Origin: Zoogloea sp041914405 | GTDB lineage: Bacteria; Pseudomonadota; Gammaproteobacteria; Burkholderiales; Rhodocyclaceae | Assembly: GCF_041914405.1 (NCBI RefSeq) | Contig: NZ_JAYSDK010000012.1 | Location: forward strand, 61,710 to 125,709 | DNA length: 64,000 nucleotides | Direction of reading: 5' to 3' | Part shown: positions 35,825 to 43,586 of the stretch, piece by piece | How the letters are laid out: every line of letters starts with the position of its first letter | Position numbering within the stretch: position 1 is the first letter of the stretch | Position numbers and translations under genes: made by a program | Notes under the pieces: generated by a model | The model's input: the letters and a program-made list of their open reading frames with translations, nothing else | What the model was told of the DNA's origin: nothing | Database searches by the model: none

Positions 35825-36292
35825 TCAGCGCAAATTGGAGATTTCCCGCTTCAGCGCCTCGACATTACGCTCATGCAGCTGAATCCTGTCCCGCAGGGGC
35901 TGCAGACGCTCGCTGGCACGGCGCGTGGCGTCCTGTTCGGCGAGTTGCCGGCTGGCCGCCTCGAGCGCACCTTGTTCCGAATTCAGCTCATCCTCCAGGA
36001 TGCGGCGACGATCCGTGTCCCGCGCTTTCTGCGTTCCCGCATCCACCCGCGGAAAACCCGCCGAGCCGCCAGCAGCCCCGCCGGACGACGCAGCAGCAGC
36101 CGCCGGACGCGCAGCCCCGGGCACCGACGACACGGCCTGGTCACGGGCAAGCACGCTGCACCCTTTCGAGGAGGTCTTGCTGTTGGTATAGGTCACATGC
36201 CCCGCTTCATCGACGCACTTGTAGATGTCGGCATGCACCAGCGGCGAACACAGCAGTGCAGCCAATACCAGGGTTGTTCGAGGGCTCATCAT
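35825..36292 (-). CDS. DUF4124-domain exported coiled-coil protein
   Basis: The 155-residue product has a signal peptide (TTLVLAALLCSPLVHA) followed by the DUF4124 segment DIYKCVDEAGHVTYTNSKTS, an alanine/glycine-rich linker and a C-terminal helical region. That region is rich in Glu, Arg and Leu and looks like a coiled coil. DUF4124 proteins are periplasmic and of unknown function. A gene of this kind between glnA and ntrB recurs in Betaproteobacteria. Start choice is among GTG 36298 and the adjacent ATGs 36292 and 36289. I use 36292. Confidence 0.85.
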   Translation of the reverse strand: MMSPRTTLVLAALLCSPLVHADIYKCVDEAGHVTYTNSKTSSKGCSVLARDQAVSSVPGAARPAAAAASSGGAAGGSAGFPRVDAGTQKARDTDRRRILEDELNSEQGALEAASRQLAEQDATRRASERLQPLRDRIQLHERNVEALKREISNLR

Positions 36293-36365
36293 TGGCACAG
36301 GTGAAAACCGGAAGCGGGAGCTAGTTTAGGGGCCGGACAGGACAAATACAAACTCCTGACCCGGA

Positions 36366-36449
36366 AACGAAAAAGGACGGGAGCAATCCCGTCCTTCTTC
36401 AACGCAGCGACCGGTCAGCACGCTGACCGGCCTGATCCGGAAGGATCAG
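36366..36449 (-). terminator. hairpin array and Rho-independent terminator after glnA
   Basis: Downstream of glnA on the minus strand come three perfect hairpins. CTGATCC/GGATCAG (36432-36449) overlaps the stop codon, and CCGGTCAGC/GCTGACCGG lies at 36411-36430. AAGGACGGGA-TTGC-TCCCGTCCTT (36373-36396) is followed by TTTTTCG. The last is a textbook terminator; the others may protect or fold the 3' end. Confidence 0.85.
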
Positions 36450-37855
36450 ATGGCGTAGTACATCTCGAACTCGACCGGGTGCACTTCGACGCGCAGACGG
36501 TTCACTTCTTCGCTCTTGAGGGCGATGAAGGAGTCGATGAAGTCATTGCTGAACACACCACCGCGGGTCAGGAACTCGCGATCCTTGTCCAGTGCTTCCA
36601 GGGCCTGTTCGAGGCTGGAGCAGACGGTCGGGATGAGCGCATCTTCTTCCGGCGGCAGGTCGTACAGGTTCTTGTCGGCGGGATCACCCGGGTGGATCTT
36701 GTTCTGGATGCCGTCGAGGCCGGCCATCATCAGCGCGGCGAAGCACAGGTAGGGGTTCGCGCCCGGATCCGGGAAACGGGTCTCGATACGACGAGCCTTT
36801 TCGCTGTTGACGAACGGGATCCGGATGGAAGCGGAACGGTTCTTGGCGGAGTAAGCCAGCTTGACCGGAGCTTCGTAATGCGGAACCAGACGCTTGTAGG
36901 AGTTGGTCAGCGGGTTGGTGATCGCGTTCAGGGCACGGGCGTGCTTGATGATGCCGCCGATGTAGTACAGGGCGGTCTCGGACAGACCGGCGTAGCCGTT
37001 GCCAGCGAACAGGTTCTTGCCGTCCTTCCAGATGGACTGGTGCACGTGCATGCCGGAACCGTTGTCACCAACGATGGGCTTCGGCATGAAAGTCGCGGTC
37101 TTGCCGTACTGGTGAGCGACGTTCTGGACGATGTACTTGGTGATCTGGGTCTGGTCGGCACGACGCACCAGGGTGTTGAACTTGGTGCCGATTTCGTTCT
37201 GACCAGCGGTCGCCACTTCGTGGTGATGCACTTCAACCGGCACGCCGCAGGCCTCAAGAGCCAGACACATGGCGGCACGCATGTCGTTGAAGGAATCAAC
37301 CGGGGGAACCGGGAAGTAGCCACCCTTCACAGCGGGACGGTAGCCGGTGTTGCCACCTTCGAACTTCTCGTCGGACGACCAGGCGCCTTCTTCGGAGAAG
37401 ATCTTGTGGTAGGCGCCGGACATGCCGACCTTCCACTCGACGGAGTCGAAGATGAAGAATTCGGGTTCGGGGCCGAAGAAGGCGGTATCACCAATACCGG
37501 AGGACTTCAGGTAAGCCTCGGCGCGATTGGCGATGGAGCGCGGATCGCGGTCGTAGCCCTTGCCGTCGGCCGGATCGATCACGTCACAGGTCAGGACCAG
37601 GGTGGTCTCGTCGAAGAACGGGTCAATGTAGGCGGTGTTGGGATCCGGCATCAGCAGCATGTCGGAGGCCTGGATACCCTTCCAGCCCGCGATGGAGGAA
37701 CCGTCAAAGGCATGACCGCTTTCGAACTTGTCTTCATCGAAAGCACTGATGGGCACGCCGACGTGCTGTTCCTTGCCCTTGGTGTCGGTGAAGCGGAAGT
37801 CAACAAACTTGACTTCGTTCTCCTGGACGATCTTCATGACGTCTTGCGGGGTCAT
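36446..37855 (-). CDS. glnA: glutamine synthetase, type I (GlnA)
   Basis: GlnA makes glutamine from glutamate and ammonia, the main route of ammonium assimilation. The 469-residue length equals the E. coli enzyme. Visible motifs are FDGSSIAGWKGI, GPEPEFFIFD, HHHEVATAGQNEIG, the GDNGSGMHVHQSIW active-site segment, and the adenylylation-loop region NLYDLPPEE, where the modified tyrosine is expected (Tyr of NLYDLP). I choose ATG 37853-37855, eight bases after AGGAG. The GTG at 37864 overlaps that ribosome site. A sigma54 promoter and two NtrC sites lie upstream. Confidence 0.98.
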   Translation of the reverse strand: MTPQDVMKIVQENEVKFVDFRFTDTKGKEQHVGVPISAFDEDKFESGHAFDGSSIAGWKGIQASDMLLMPDPNTAYIDPFFDETTLVLTCDVIDPADGKGYDRDPRSIANRAEAYLKSSGIGDTAFFGPEPEFFIFDSVEWKVGMSGAYHKIFSEEGAWSSDEKFEGGNTGYRPAVKGGYFPVPPVDSFNDMRAAMCLALEACGVPVEVHHHEVATAGQNEIGTKFNTLVRRADQTQITKYIVQNVAHQYGKTATFMPKPIVGDNGSGMHVHQSIWKDGKNLFAGNGYAGLSETALYYIGGIIKHARALNAITNPLTNSYKRLVPHYEAPVKLAYSAKNRSASIRIPFVNSEKARRIETRFPDPGANPYLCFAALMMAGLDGIQNKIHPGDPADKNLYDLPPEEDALIPTVCSSLEQALEALDKDREFLTRGGVFSNDFIDSFIALKSEEVNRLRVEVHPVEFEMYYAI

Positions 37856-37937
37856 ATAACTCACTCCTAACGGGTTGAAGCTGCTGCGCAGTGGATAAAG
37901 GTCAATTATTACGACAATTCAGTCGGCGAAACCAACA

Positions 37938-37953
37938 AGCAGCAAGCGTGCCA
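37938..37953 (-). promoter_or_regulatory. sigma54 promoter of glnA
   Basis: On the minus strand TGGCACGCTTGCTGCT matches the consensus TGGCACGNNNNTTGCW at every fixed position except one (CTGCT for TTGCW). The invariant GG and GC are exactly 10 bp apart. Transcription should start near 37927, about 72 bases before the glnA ATG. Confidence 0.85.
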
Positions 37954-38016
37954 GTACGCGAATGAAAACACTTCATTGTGCCACAAGGCTAATGCGCAGG
38001 GCTCTTAAAAAAACTC

Positions 38017-38061
38017 GCACCATAAAGGTGCATAAATACAAACAAGGCACCATTATGGTGC
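38017..38061. promoter_or_regulatory. two NtrC enhancer sites for glnA
   Basis: GCACCATAAAGGTGC (38017-38031) and the perfect palindrome GCACCATTATGGTGC (38047-38061) match the NtrC consensus. Their centres are 30 bp apart, close to three helical turns. They lie about 97 and 127 bp upstream of the predicted sigma54 start, typical enhancer positions. The outer site contains the stop codon of the neighbouring cation efflux gene. Confidence 0.9.
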
Positions 38062-39231
38062 AATTTTACAAAGTAGAGCGATCCGCCCCCAGTGGGACGA
38101 TGCACCATTGCAGTAATCCCGCAGCCGCTGCTGCAGGCACGCCAGCCGATCAGCGTCCGCACACCACTCAAAAGGCAGATAGACCTCGGCCTCAACCCGC
38201 TCGCCAACATAGTGGAAGACAGCTGGCGCAGCCTGCGGCACATCGCCGAGCAAGGTTTCCAGTTCGTTAACCAGCACCTCGCGGCCGGGCAGCGTGCGCC
38301 CCGCTGCAGCGATCTGGTCTTCCTCGGTATCCACATGTACAAGCACGTCGAGCACGTCAGGATGGCGGCTGCGCACCCGGTAACGGGCAAGTTCGGCGAT
38401 CCGGTGCCCTTCCGATACGCTGATCCGGGCATCCACCCGCACATGGGCGTCCACCAGCACCCGGTGAGCCATGCGGCGGGTGCGCAATTCATGTACGTCG
38501 ATCACGCCGGGCGTTTCGGTCACCGTCGCACGGATCTTGGCCACCTCGTCTGGCGGCACACCGGTATCGATGAGCTCCCGCAACGCCTCATAACCGAGCA
38601 TCGCCCCCATACGCAGAATCATGAACCCCACCAGCGCCGCACCGAGAGGCTCGAGAAACCGGTAGCCGAGCAGACTGCCGCCGATGCCCACCGCCACCAC
38701 CAACGACGAGGCCGCATCCGCCCGCGCATGCCAGGCATTGGCCACCAGCATCGGCGAACGCAGGCGCTGGGCCACCGCCAGCATGTAGCGGAACAGGCCC
38801 TCCTTGCCAGCCAGCGTCAGCAAGGCCATCCACAAGGCCATCGGATGCAGCTCTGGCAAGGCGTCCAGGGTTTGCAGGCGGCCGGCGGCGGTCAGCAAGA
38901 AGCCGGCACCGACGCCCGCCAGCACCAGGCCCAGCACCAGCGAAGCGGCCGTCTCGTAGCGCCCGTGACCATAGGGGTGAAGTTCATCAGCGGGGCTCGC
39001 CCCATGGCGGCTGGCGAACATGACCAGAAAGTCGCCGAGGAGGTCGGACAGCGTATGCATGCCGTCGGCAACCAGGCTCTGGGCATGTGAGATCAGGCCG
39101 ACGGTGATCTGCAGCACCGTCAACACGACATTGACGGCCACGCTGACCCAGGTTGCTGACTGTGCCTTGCGGGCGCGCTCGGCATCGAGGGTCTCGCCCG
39201 CCGCCGCGGTGGAGTGAGCTTCGAAAGACAT
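38053..39231 (-). CDS. cation diffusion facilitator (CDF) metal efflux transporter
   Basis: The 392-residue protein has six predicted membrane helices in its first 210 residues and a cytoplasmic ferredoxin-like C-terminal domain. The CDF metal-site pattern HxxxD appears in both paired helices: ADGMHTLSDLLGDF and NAWHARADAASSL. CDF proteins export Zn, Fe, Co, Cd or Mn using the proton gradient; the metal cannot be deduced here. ATG 39229-39231 is used. Its last codons (AAA ATT GCA CCA TAA) form half of an NtrC enhancer palindrome for glnA. It is divergent from the rhodanese gene. Confidence 0.93.
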   Translation of the reverse strand: MSFEAHSTAAAGETLDAERARKAQSATWVSVAVNVVLTVLQITVGLISHAQSLVADGMHTLSDLLGDFLVMFASRHGASPADELHPYGHGRYETAASLVLGLVLAGVGAGFLLTAAGRLQTLDALPELHPMALWMALLTLAGKEGLFRYMLAVAQRLRSPMLVANAWHARADAASSLVVAVGIGGSLLGYRFLEPLGAALVGFMILRMGAMLGYEALRELIDTGVPPDEVAKIRATVTETPGVIDVHELRTRRMAHRVLVDAHVRVDARISVSEGHRIAELARYRVRSRHPDVLDVLVHVDTEEDQIAAAGRTLPGREVLVNELETLLGDVPQAAPAVFHYVGERVEAEVYLPFEWCADADRLACLQQRLRDYCNGASSHWGRIALLCKIAP

Positions 39232-39294
39232 GACTTGCAGCCCGTAGGGCCGGGGGTATACTCGCAGGCCCGCCATTCTAGCCGGATGTCCGCC

Positions 39295-39747
39295 ATGGGA
39301 AAATTAAGCGATACCCTTGCCCTTGCCCAGGAACGCGGCCGCAGCCTGAACGTTCCCTATGCAGGGAGCCTCACCCCCAGGGAAGCCTGGGAAGTGCTGC
39401 AGCTCGCTCCAGGCGCCAAGCTCGTGGACGTGCGCACCCGTGCCGAGTGGGACTGGGTCGGACGCGTGCCGGGCTCTGTGGAAATCGAATGGATGCTCTA
39501 TCCGGGCAATGAACCCAACCCGCACTTTCTCGCCCAGTTCAAGCGCCAGGTCGATCCGGAAGCGCTGGTGATGTTCTTGTGCCGCAGCGGCGCCCGCTCC
39601 AATGCGGCTGCAACGCTGGCCGCGGCGTCAGGTTTCACCAACGCCTACAACATCCTGGAAGGCTTCGAAGGCGACAAGGACGCCAGCGGGCACCGCAACG
39701 CCGTCGGAGGCTGGCGCCATGCCGGCCTGCCATGGACCCAGGGCTGA
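39295..39747 (+). CDS. rhodanese-domain protein
   Basis: This 150-residue cytoplasmic protein is a single rhodanese domain. It contains KLVDVRTRAEWDWVGRVPGS, the active-site loop MFLCRSGARSNAA with the catalytic cysteine, and NAYNILEGFEGDKDASGHR. It may handle sulfane sulfur, for example for Fe-S or thiolation reactions. I start at ATG 39295, which is preceded by GGAT at fair spacing; ATG 39286 is also possible. It lies 20 bp before nadA, whose [4Fe-4S] cluster makes a sulfur-supply link conceivable but unproven. Confidence 0.88.
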   Translation: MGKLSDTLALAQERGRSLNVPYAGSLTPREAWEVLQLAPGAKLVDVRTRAEWDWVGRVPGSVEIEWMLYPGNEPNPHFLAQFKRQVDPEALVMFLCRSGARSNAAATLAAASGFTNAYNILEGFEGDKDASGHRNAVGGWRHAGLPWTQG

Positions 39748-39767
39748 ACCAACAGGACCCCAAACCG

Positions 39768-40868
39768 ATGCAAGCCGTACCGATCAGTTTCGACCGTTTC
39801 AACACCCTCGCCGACGCCGACGCCCACGAGCGCATCCGTGCCGCCCGTGCCCGCCTCGGCGACAAGGCCGTGCTGCTGTGCCACCATTACCAGCGCGCAG
39901 ACGTGTACCAGTACGCCGACCTGACCGGCGACTCCCTCAAGCTGTCGCGCCTCGCCGCCGAAACCGACGCCGAATACATCGTGTTCTGCGGCGTGCACTT
40001 CATGGCCGAAGTGGCGGACATCATGTCCAAGCCTCACCAGCAGGCCATCCTGCCCGACCTCGCCGCCGGCTGTTCGATGGCCGACATGGCCAACCTCGCC
40101 AAGGTCGAGCGCTGCTGGCGCGAGCTGTCCGAGGTGCTGGACACCCCCGACACGCTGATCACACCGGTTACCTACATCAACTCGGCGGCCGACCTGAAGG
40201 CCTTCTGCGGCGAGCACGGCGGCATCGTGTGCACCTCCACCAACGCCCCCACTATCCTCGACTGGGCCTTCAAGCAGCGCGAGAAGGTGCTGTTCTTCCC
40301 CGACCAGCATCTGGGCCGGTGGACCGGCTTCAATAAGGGCATCCCCCTCGACGAGATGGTGGTGTGGGATCCCGACCAGGAATACGGCGGCCTCAGCGTC
40401 GAACAGATCAAGAAGGCCAAGATCCTGCTCTGGAAGGGGCACTGCTCGGTGCACCAGATGTTCCAGCCGGCGCACATCATCAAGTTCCGCAACCAGTACC
40501 CGGACGGCAAGGTCATCTCCCACCCGGAAAGCGCGCTGGAAGTGTGCCGCCAGTCCGACTTCGTCGGCTCGACCGAATACATCATCAAGGTCGTCAAGGA
40601 ATCCGCCCCCGGCACCCGCTGGCTGGTCGGCACCGAGCTGAACCTGGTGAACCGCCTTGCCGAAGAAGTGAAGCACGAAGGCAAGATCGTCCAGTTCATG
40701 GCGCCCACCGTGTGCATGTGCTCGACGATGCAGCGCATCGACCCGCAGCACCTGGCCTGGACCCTCGAGAACCTCGCCGACGGCAAGGTGGTCAATCGCA
40801 TCACGGTACCCGAACACGAGGCCGCGCTGGCCAAGGTCGCCCTCGAGCGCATGCTCGCGGTATCCTGA
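39768..40868 (+). CDS. nadA: quinolinate synthase A
   Basis: NadA condenses iminoaspartate with dihydroxyacetone phosphate to quinolinate in NAD synthesis, using a [4Fe-4S] cluster. The 366-residue sequence has VLLCHHYQRADVYQYAD, DSLKLSR, the cysteines in FCGVHFMAE, GIVCTSTNA, KGHCSVHQMF and the C-terminal PTVCMCSTMQR, with HPESALEVC between. ATG 39768 follows AGGA by ten bases. An in-frame ATG 36 bp upstream overlaps the rhodanese gene and would add 12 residues. A clear terminator follows. Confidence 0.96.
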   Translation: MQAVPISFDRFNTLADADAHERIRAARARLGDKAVLLCHHYQRADVYQYADLTGDSLKLSRLAAETDAEYIVFCGVHFMAEVADIMSKPHQQAILPDLAAGCSMADMANLAKVERCWRELSEVLDTPDTLITPVTYINSAADLKAFCGEHGGIVCTSTNAPTILDWAFKQREKVLFFPDQHLGRWTGFNKGIPLDEMVVWDPDQEYGGLSVEQIKKAKILLWKGHCSVHQMFQPAHIIKFRNQYPDGKVISHPESALEVCRQSDFVGSTEYIIKVVKESAPGTRWLVGTELNLVNRLAEEVKHEGKIVQFMAPTVCMCSTMQRIDPQHLAWTLENLADGKVVNRITVPEHEAALAKVALERMLAVS

Positions 40869-40890
40869 GCGTACCTCTCGTCAGCCCACG

Positions 40891-40913
40891 ACGGCGCCTG
40901 CGGGCGCCGTTTT
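40891..40913 (+). terminator. Rho-independent terminator after nadA
   Basis: ACGGCGCC-TGCG-GGCGCCGT is a perfect 8-bp stem with a 4-base loop followed by a TTT run. It lies 22 bp past the nadA stop. Confidence 0.85.
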
Positions 40914-40980
40914 GCATGGAGCGGCGCAAGATGCGGCAAACCGGCGACAGGCGCAGAATGCAGGAAAAAAGGAGACCGCG

Positions 40981-41733
40981 ATGAGCACCACGCTGCGCAT
41001 CTGCACCTACAACATTCACAAGGGCTTCTCTCAGTTCAACCGTCGCCTGGCCATCCACGAACTGCGCGACCGCCTGCGGCTGCTCGGCGCCGACGTGGTC
41101 TTCCTGCAGGAAGTCCAGGGCATGCACCTGCGCCACGCCAGCCGCCACCCGGACTGGCCACAACAGCCTCAACACGAGTTCCTGGCCCGCGACGTATGGC
41201 AGCAGACCGCCTACGGCGGTAACGCGGTGTATGACCACGGCCACCACGGCAACGCGATCCTCAGCCGCCACCCCATCCTGTCCCAGGCCAACCAGGACGT
41301 ATCCGACCACCGCTTCGAGAGCCGCGGCCTGCTCCACTGCGAGATCCGCGTCGAAGGGGTTGCGCAGCCGGTGCATTGCATCTGCGTACATCTGGGCCTC
41401 ACCGCCGGCAGTCGGCGCCGCCAGATGGCGGCCCTGGTCGAACGCCTGGATAGCCTGGCGCCGGACGGATCACCGCTGATCATCGCCGGTGACTTCAACG
41501 ACTGGCGCAACCACGCCGACGACTGTCTCACAGGGCCACTCGGCGTGACCGAGGTCTTCACATCGATCCGGGGCCGCCCGGCGCGCAGCTTTCCAAGCAC
41601 CCTGCCGCTACTGCGCCTGGACCGCATCTACGTGCGCGGCTTCGCCGTCGATCGCGCCGAAGTGCATTACGGCGCCCCTTGGAGCCAGATTTCAGACCAC
41701 GCACCGCTGACCGCCCAGATTCGGCTCCCTTGA
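40981..41733 (+). CDS. endonuclease/exonuclease/phosphatase (EEP) family protein, YbhP-like
   Basis: The 250-residue protein has the EEP catalytic landmarks: RICTYNIHKGF at the N-terminus, FLQEVQG with the metal-binding Glu, ICVHLGL, IIAGDFNDWR, LDRIYVRG and the terminal SDHAPLTAQI with the catalytic Asp-His. The substrate is unknown; the family covers nucleases and lipid or inositol phosphatases. It sits 13 bp before clsB, as ybhP precedes clsB (ybhO) in E. coli, which favours a membrane-lipid connection. AAGGAG six bases upstream fixes the ATG. Confidence 0.9.
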   Translation: MSTTLRICTYNIHKGFSQFNRRLAIHELRDRLRLLGADVVFLQEVQGMHLRHASRHPDWPQQPQHEFLARDVWQQTAYGGNAVYDHGHHGNAILSRHPILSQANQDVSDHRFESRGLLHCEIRVEGVAQPVHCICVHLGLTAGSRRRQMAALVERLDSLAPDGSPLIIAGDFNDWRNHADDCLTGPLGVTEVFTSIRGRPARSFPSTLPLLRLDRIYVRGFAVDRAEVHYGAPWSQISDHAPLTAQIRLP

Positions 41734-41746
41734 AGCACGCCGCCCC

Positions 41747-42907
41747 ATGAGTATCACCTGGCTGCGCGGCAACGCGCTGACCCTGCTGGAGAACGGGACC
41801 GAGTTCTTCCCGGCCCTGCAGGCCGCTATCGACGGTGCTCGCCACGAGATCTTCCTCGAGACCTACATCTTCGCCAACGATGACATCGGCCAGACCATCG
41901 CCGCCGCGCTGGCCCGCGCCGCTGCCCGTGGCGTCAGCGTGCGCCTGCTCGTCGATGGCTTCGGCGGCCGCGAGTTCGTCGCCGAACACCTCGCCCCGCT
42001 GAGCGCGGCCGGCGTCAACGTCCTGATCTACCGTCGCGAGGTCGGTACCCTGTCCCTGCGGCGCCGCCGGCTGCGCCGCCTGCACCGCAAGCTGGCGGTC
42101 ATCGACGGGCAGATCGCCTTCGTCGGCGGTATCAACATCACCAGCGACTACGAGGCGCCCAGCCTCGACGCTCCCCGCCACGACTACGCTGTGCGCGTCG
42201 AGGGCCCCTTGCTCGGCCCGATCCACGCCGGCGTGCGCCACGTGTGGGAACTGGTGGCCTGGGCCTCCTTCCGCCAGCGCCTGCGCCTGCCGGCCAGCCC
42301 ACCGGTCATGCCCCAGCCCTGTGGCGACGTGGAAGCCGCCTTCCTGGTCCGCGACAACATCCGCCACCGACGCGACATCGAGGACGCATACCTGCTCGGC
42401 ATCGCCGGCGCGCGGCGGGAGATCATCCTCGCCAACGCCTACTTCCTGCCGGGGCGCCGGTTCCGGCACGCCCTGCTGGACGCATCCCGACGGGGGGTGA
42501 TGATCACCCTGCTGGTCCAGGGGCTCGCCGACCATCCGCTGCAGCAACGCGCCACCCGCGCGCTTTACGGCCAGTTGCTGGCCGGCGGCCTGCGCATCGT
42601 CGAATATCACCGCAGCTATCTACACGCCAAGGTGGCTGTCATCGACGGACGCTGGGCCACCGTCGGCTCCTCCAACATCGACCCCTTCAGCCTGCTACTG
42701 GCCCGCGAAGCCAACGTAGTGGTCCGCAATAGCGGCTTTGCAGAACGCCTGCGTAACTGCTTGACCCGGGCGATACGCGAGGGCGGGCAGGAAATCTCCG
42801 CGGCCGACTGGCAACGGGGGCCGCGCCTGCAGCGCCTGCTCAACTGGGCCGCCTACGGACTGGTGCGCCTGATGATCGGTATTGCCGGCTACCGTAACCA
42901 CCATTGA
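41747..42907 (+). CDS. clsB: cardiolipin synthase B (PLD superfamily)
   Basis: ClsB is a phospholipase-D-type enzyme that forms cardiolipin. The 386-residue sequence has two HKD motifs, HRKLAVIDGQIAFVGGIN (about residue 115) and HAKVAVIDGRWATVGSSNID (about 293). An arginine-rich segment (RRRRLRRLHRK) precedes the first. No N-terminal membrane helices are seen, unlike ClsA, which fits ClsB. It immediately follows the EEP gene, matching the ybhP-clsB pair. Confidence 0.93.
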   Translation: MSITWLRGNALTLLENGTEFFPALQAAIDGARHEIFLETYIFANDDIGQTIAAALARAAARGVSVRLLVDGFGGREFVAEHLAPLSAAGVNVLIYRREVGTLSLRRRRLRRLHRKLAVIDGQIAFVGGINITSDYEAPSLDAPRHDYAVRVEGPLLGPIHAGVRHVWELVAWASFRQRLRLPASPPVMPQPCGDVEAAFLVRDNIRHRRDIEDAYLLGIAGARREIILANAYFLPGRRFRHALLDASRRGVMITLLVQGLADHPLQQRATRALYGQLLAGGLRIVEYHRSYLHAKVAVIDGRWATVGSSNIDPFSLLLAREANVVVRNSGFAERLRNCLTRAIREGGQEISAADWQRGPRLQRLLNWAAYGLVRLMIGIAGYRNHH

Positions 42908-42984
42908 CGGCTGACACGAATCACCAAGCACGGCGCCAGCGGCTAACATACGGGGCTTCCGAGTCTCCTGAACGCCCTGCCACC

Positions 42985-43470
42985 ATGTATTCCCCCCCCG
43001 CCTTCGAGGCCAAAATCTGCCCCCCTGAGCAGCTGAGCGAGCGCATCGCCACGCTGCCTCGCCCGCTGGTATTCACCAACGGCTGCTTCGACATCCTGCA
43101 TCGCGGCCACGTCACCTACCTGGCCCAGGCCCGTGCCCTCGGCGCAGCGATGGTCGTCGCCCTCAACAGCGACGACTCGGTACGCCGCCAGGGCAAGGGC
43201 GACGACCGGCCGATCAACACGCTGCAGGACCGCCTCGCGGTGATGGCCTCCCTCGGCTGCGTCGATCTCGTTACCTGGTTCGACGAGGACACCCCGATCG
43301 CCCGCATCCTCGAATGCCAGCCCGACGTACTGGTCAAGGGCGGCGACTGGGCCCCGGACCGCATCGTCGGCGCCCCCGAAACCCTTGCTCGCGGCGGCAG
43401 CGTGCATTCGATCCCCTTCGAACACCAGCGCTCCACCACCGCCCTGCTCGAAAAGATCCGGCGCCTGTAA
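42985..43470 (+). CDS. rfaE2: D-glycero-beta-D-manno-heptose 1-phosphate adenylyltransferase
   Basis: RfaE2 activates heptose phosphate to ADP-heptose for the LPS inner core. The 161-residue product is the separate cytidylyltransferase-like domain. It has VFTNGCFDILHRGHVTYL with the HxGH nucleotide-binding motif, ALNSDDSVRRQGKG, and FEHQRSTTALLEKIR carrying the STT motif at the end. The kinase half (RfaE1) is not fused, as is usual in Betaproteobacteria. ATG 42985 gives the normal length. An upstream TTG frame overlaps the clsB end and is less likely. Confidence 0.93.
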   Translation: MYSPPAFEAKICPPEQLSERIATLPRPLVFTNGCFDILHRGHVTYLAQARALGAAMVVALNSDDSVRRQGKGDDRPINTLQDRLAVMASLGCVDLVTWFDEDTPIARILECQPDVLVKGGDWAPDRIVGAPETLARGGSVHSIPFEHQRSTTALLEKIRRL

Positions 43471-43586
43471 GCCAGCCGCCGGCGGGCGATTATTTGCATA
43501 TGCGCTTTCGATCTATGGAATGCTGGCTGCTAGTTCTAGAATGAATTAGAGAAACAATAACCATTTGCCCAACAAGGAGAAAAGCC

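Noticed and set aside
36479..37870. 463-codon open frame antisense to glnA
   Set aside because: It mirrors the glnA reading frame almost exactly, and the product has no family resemblance.
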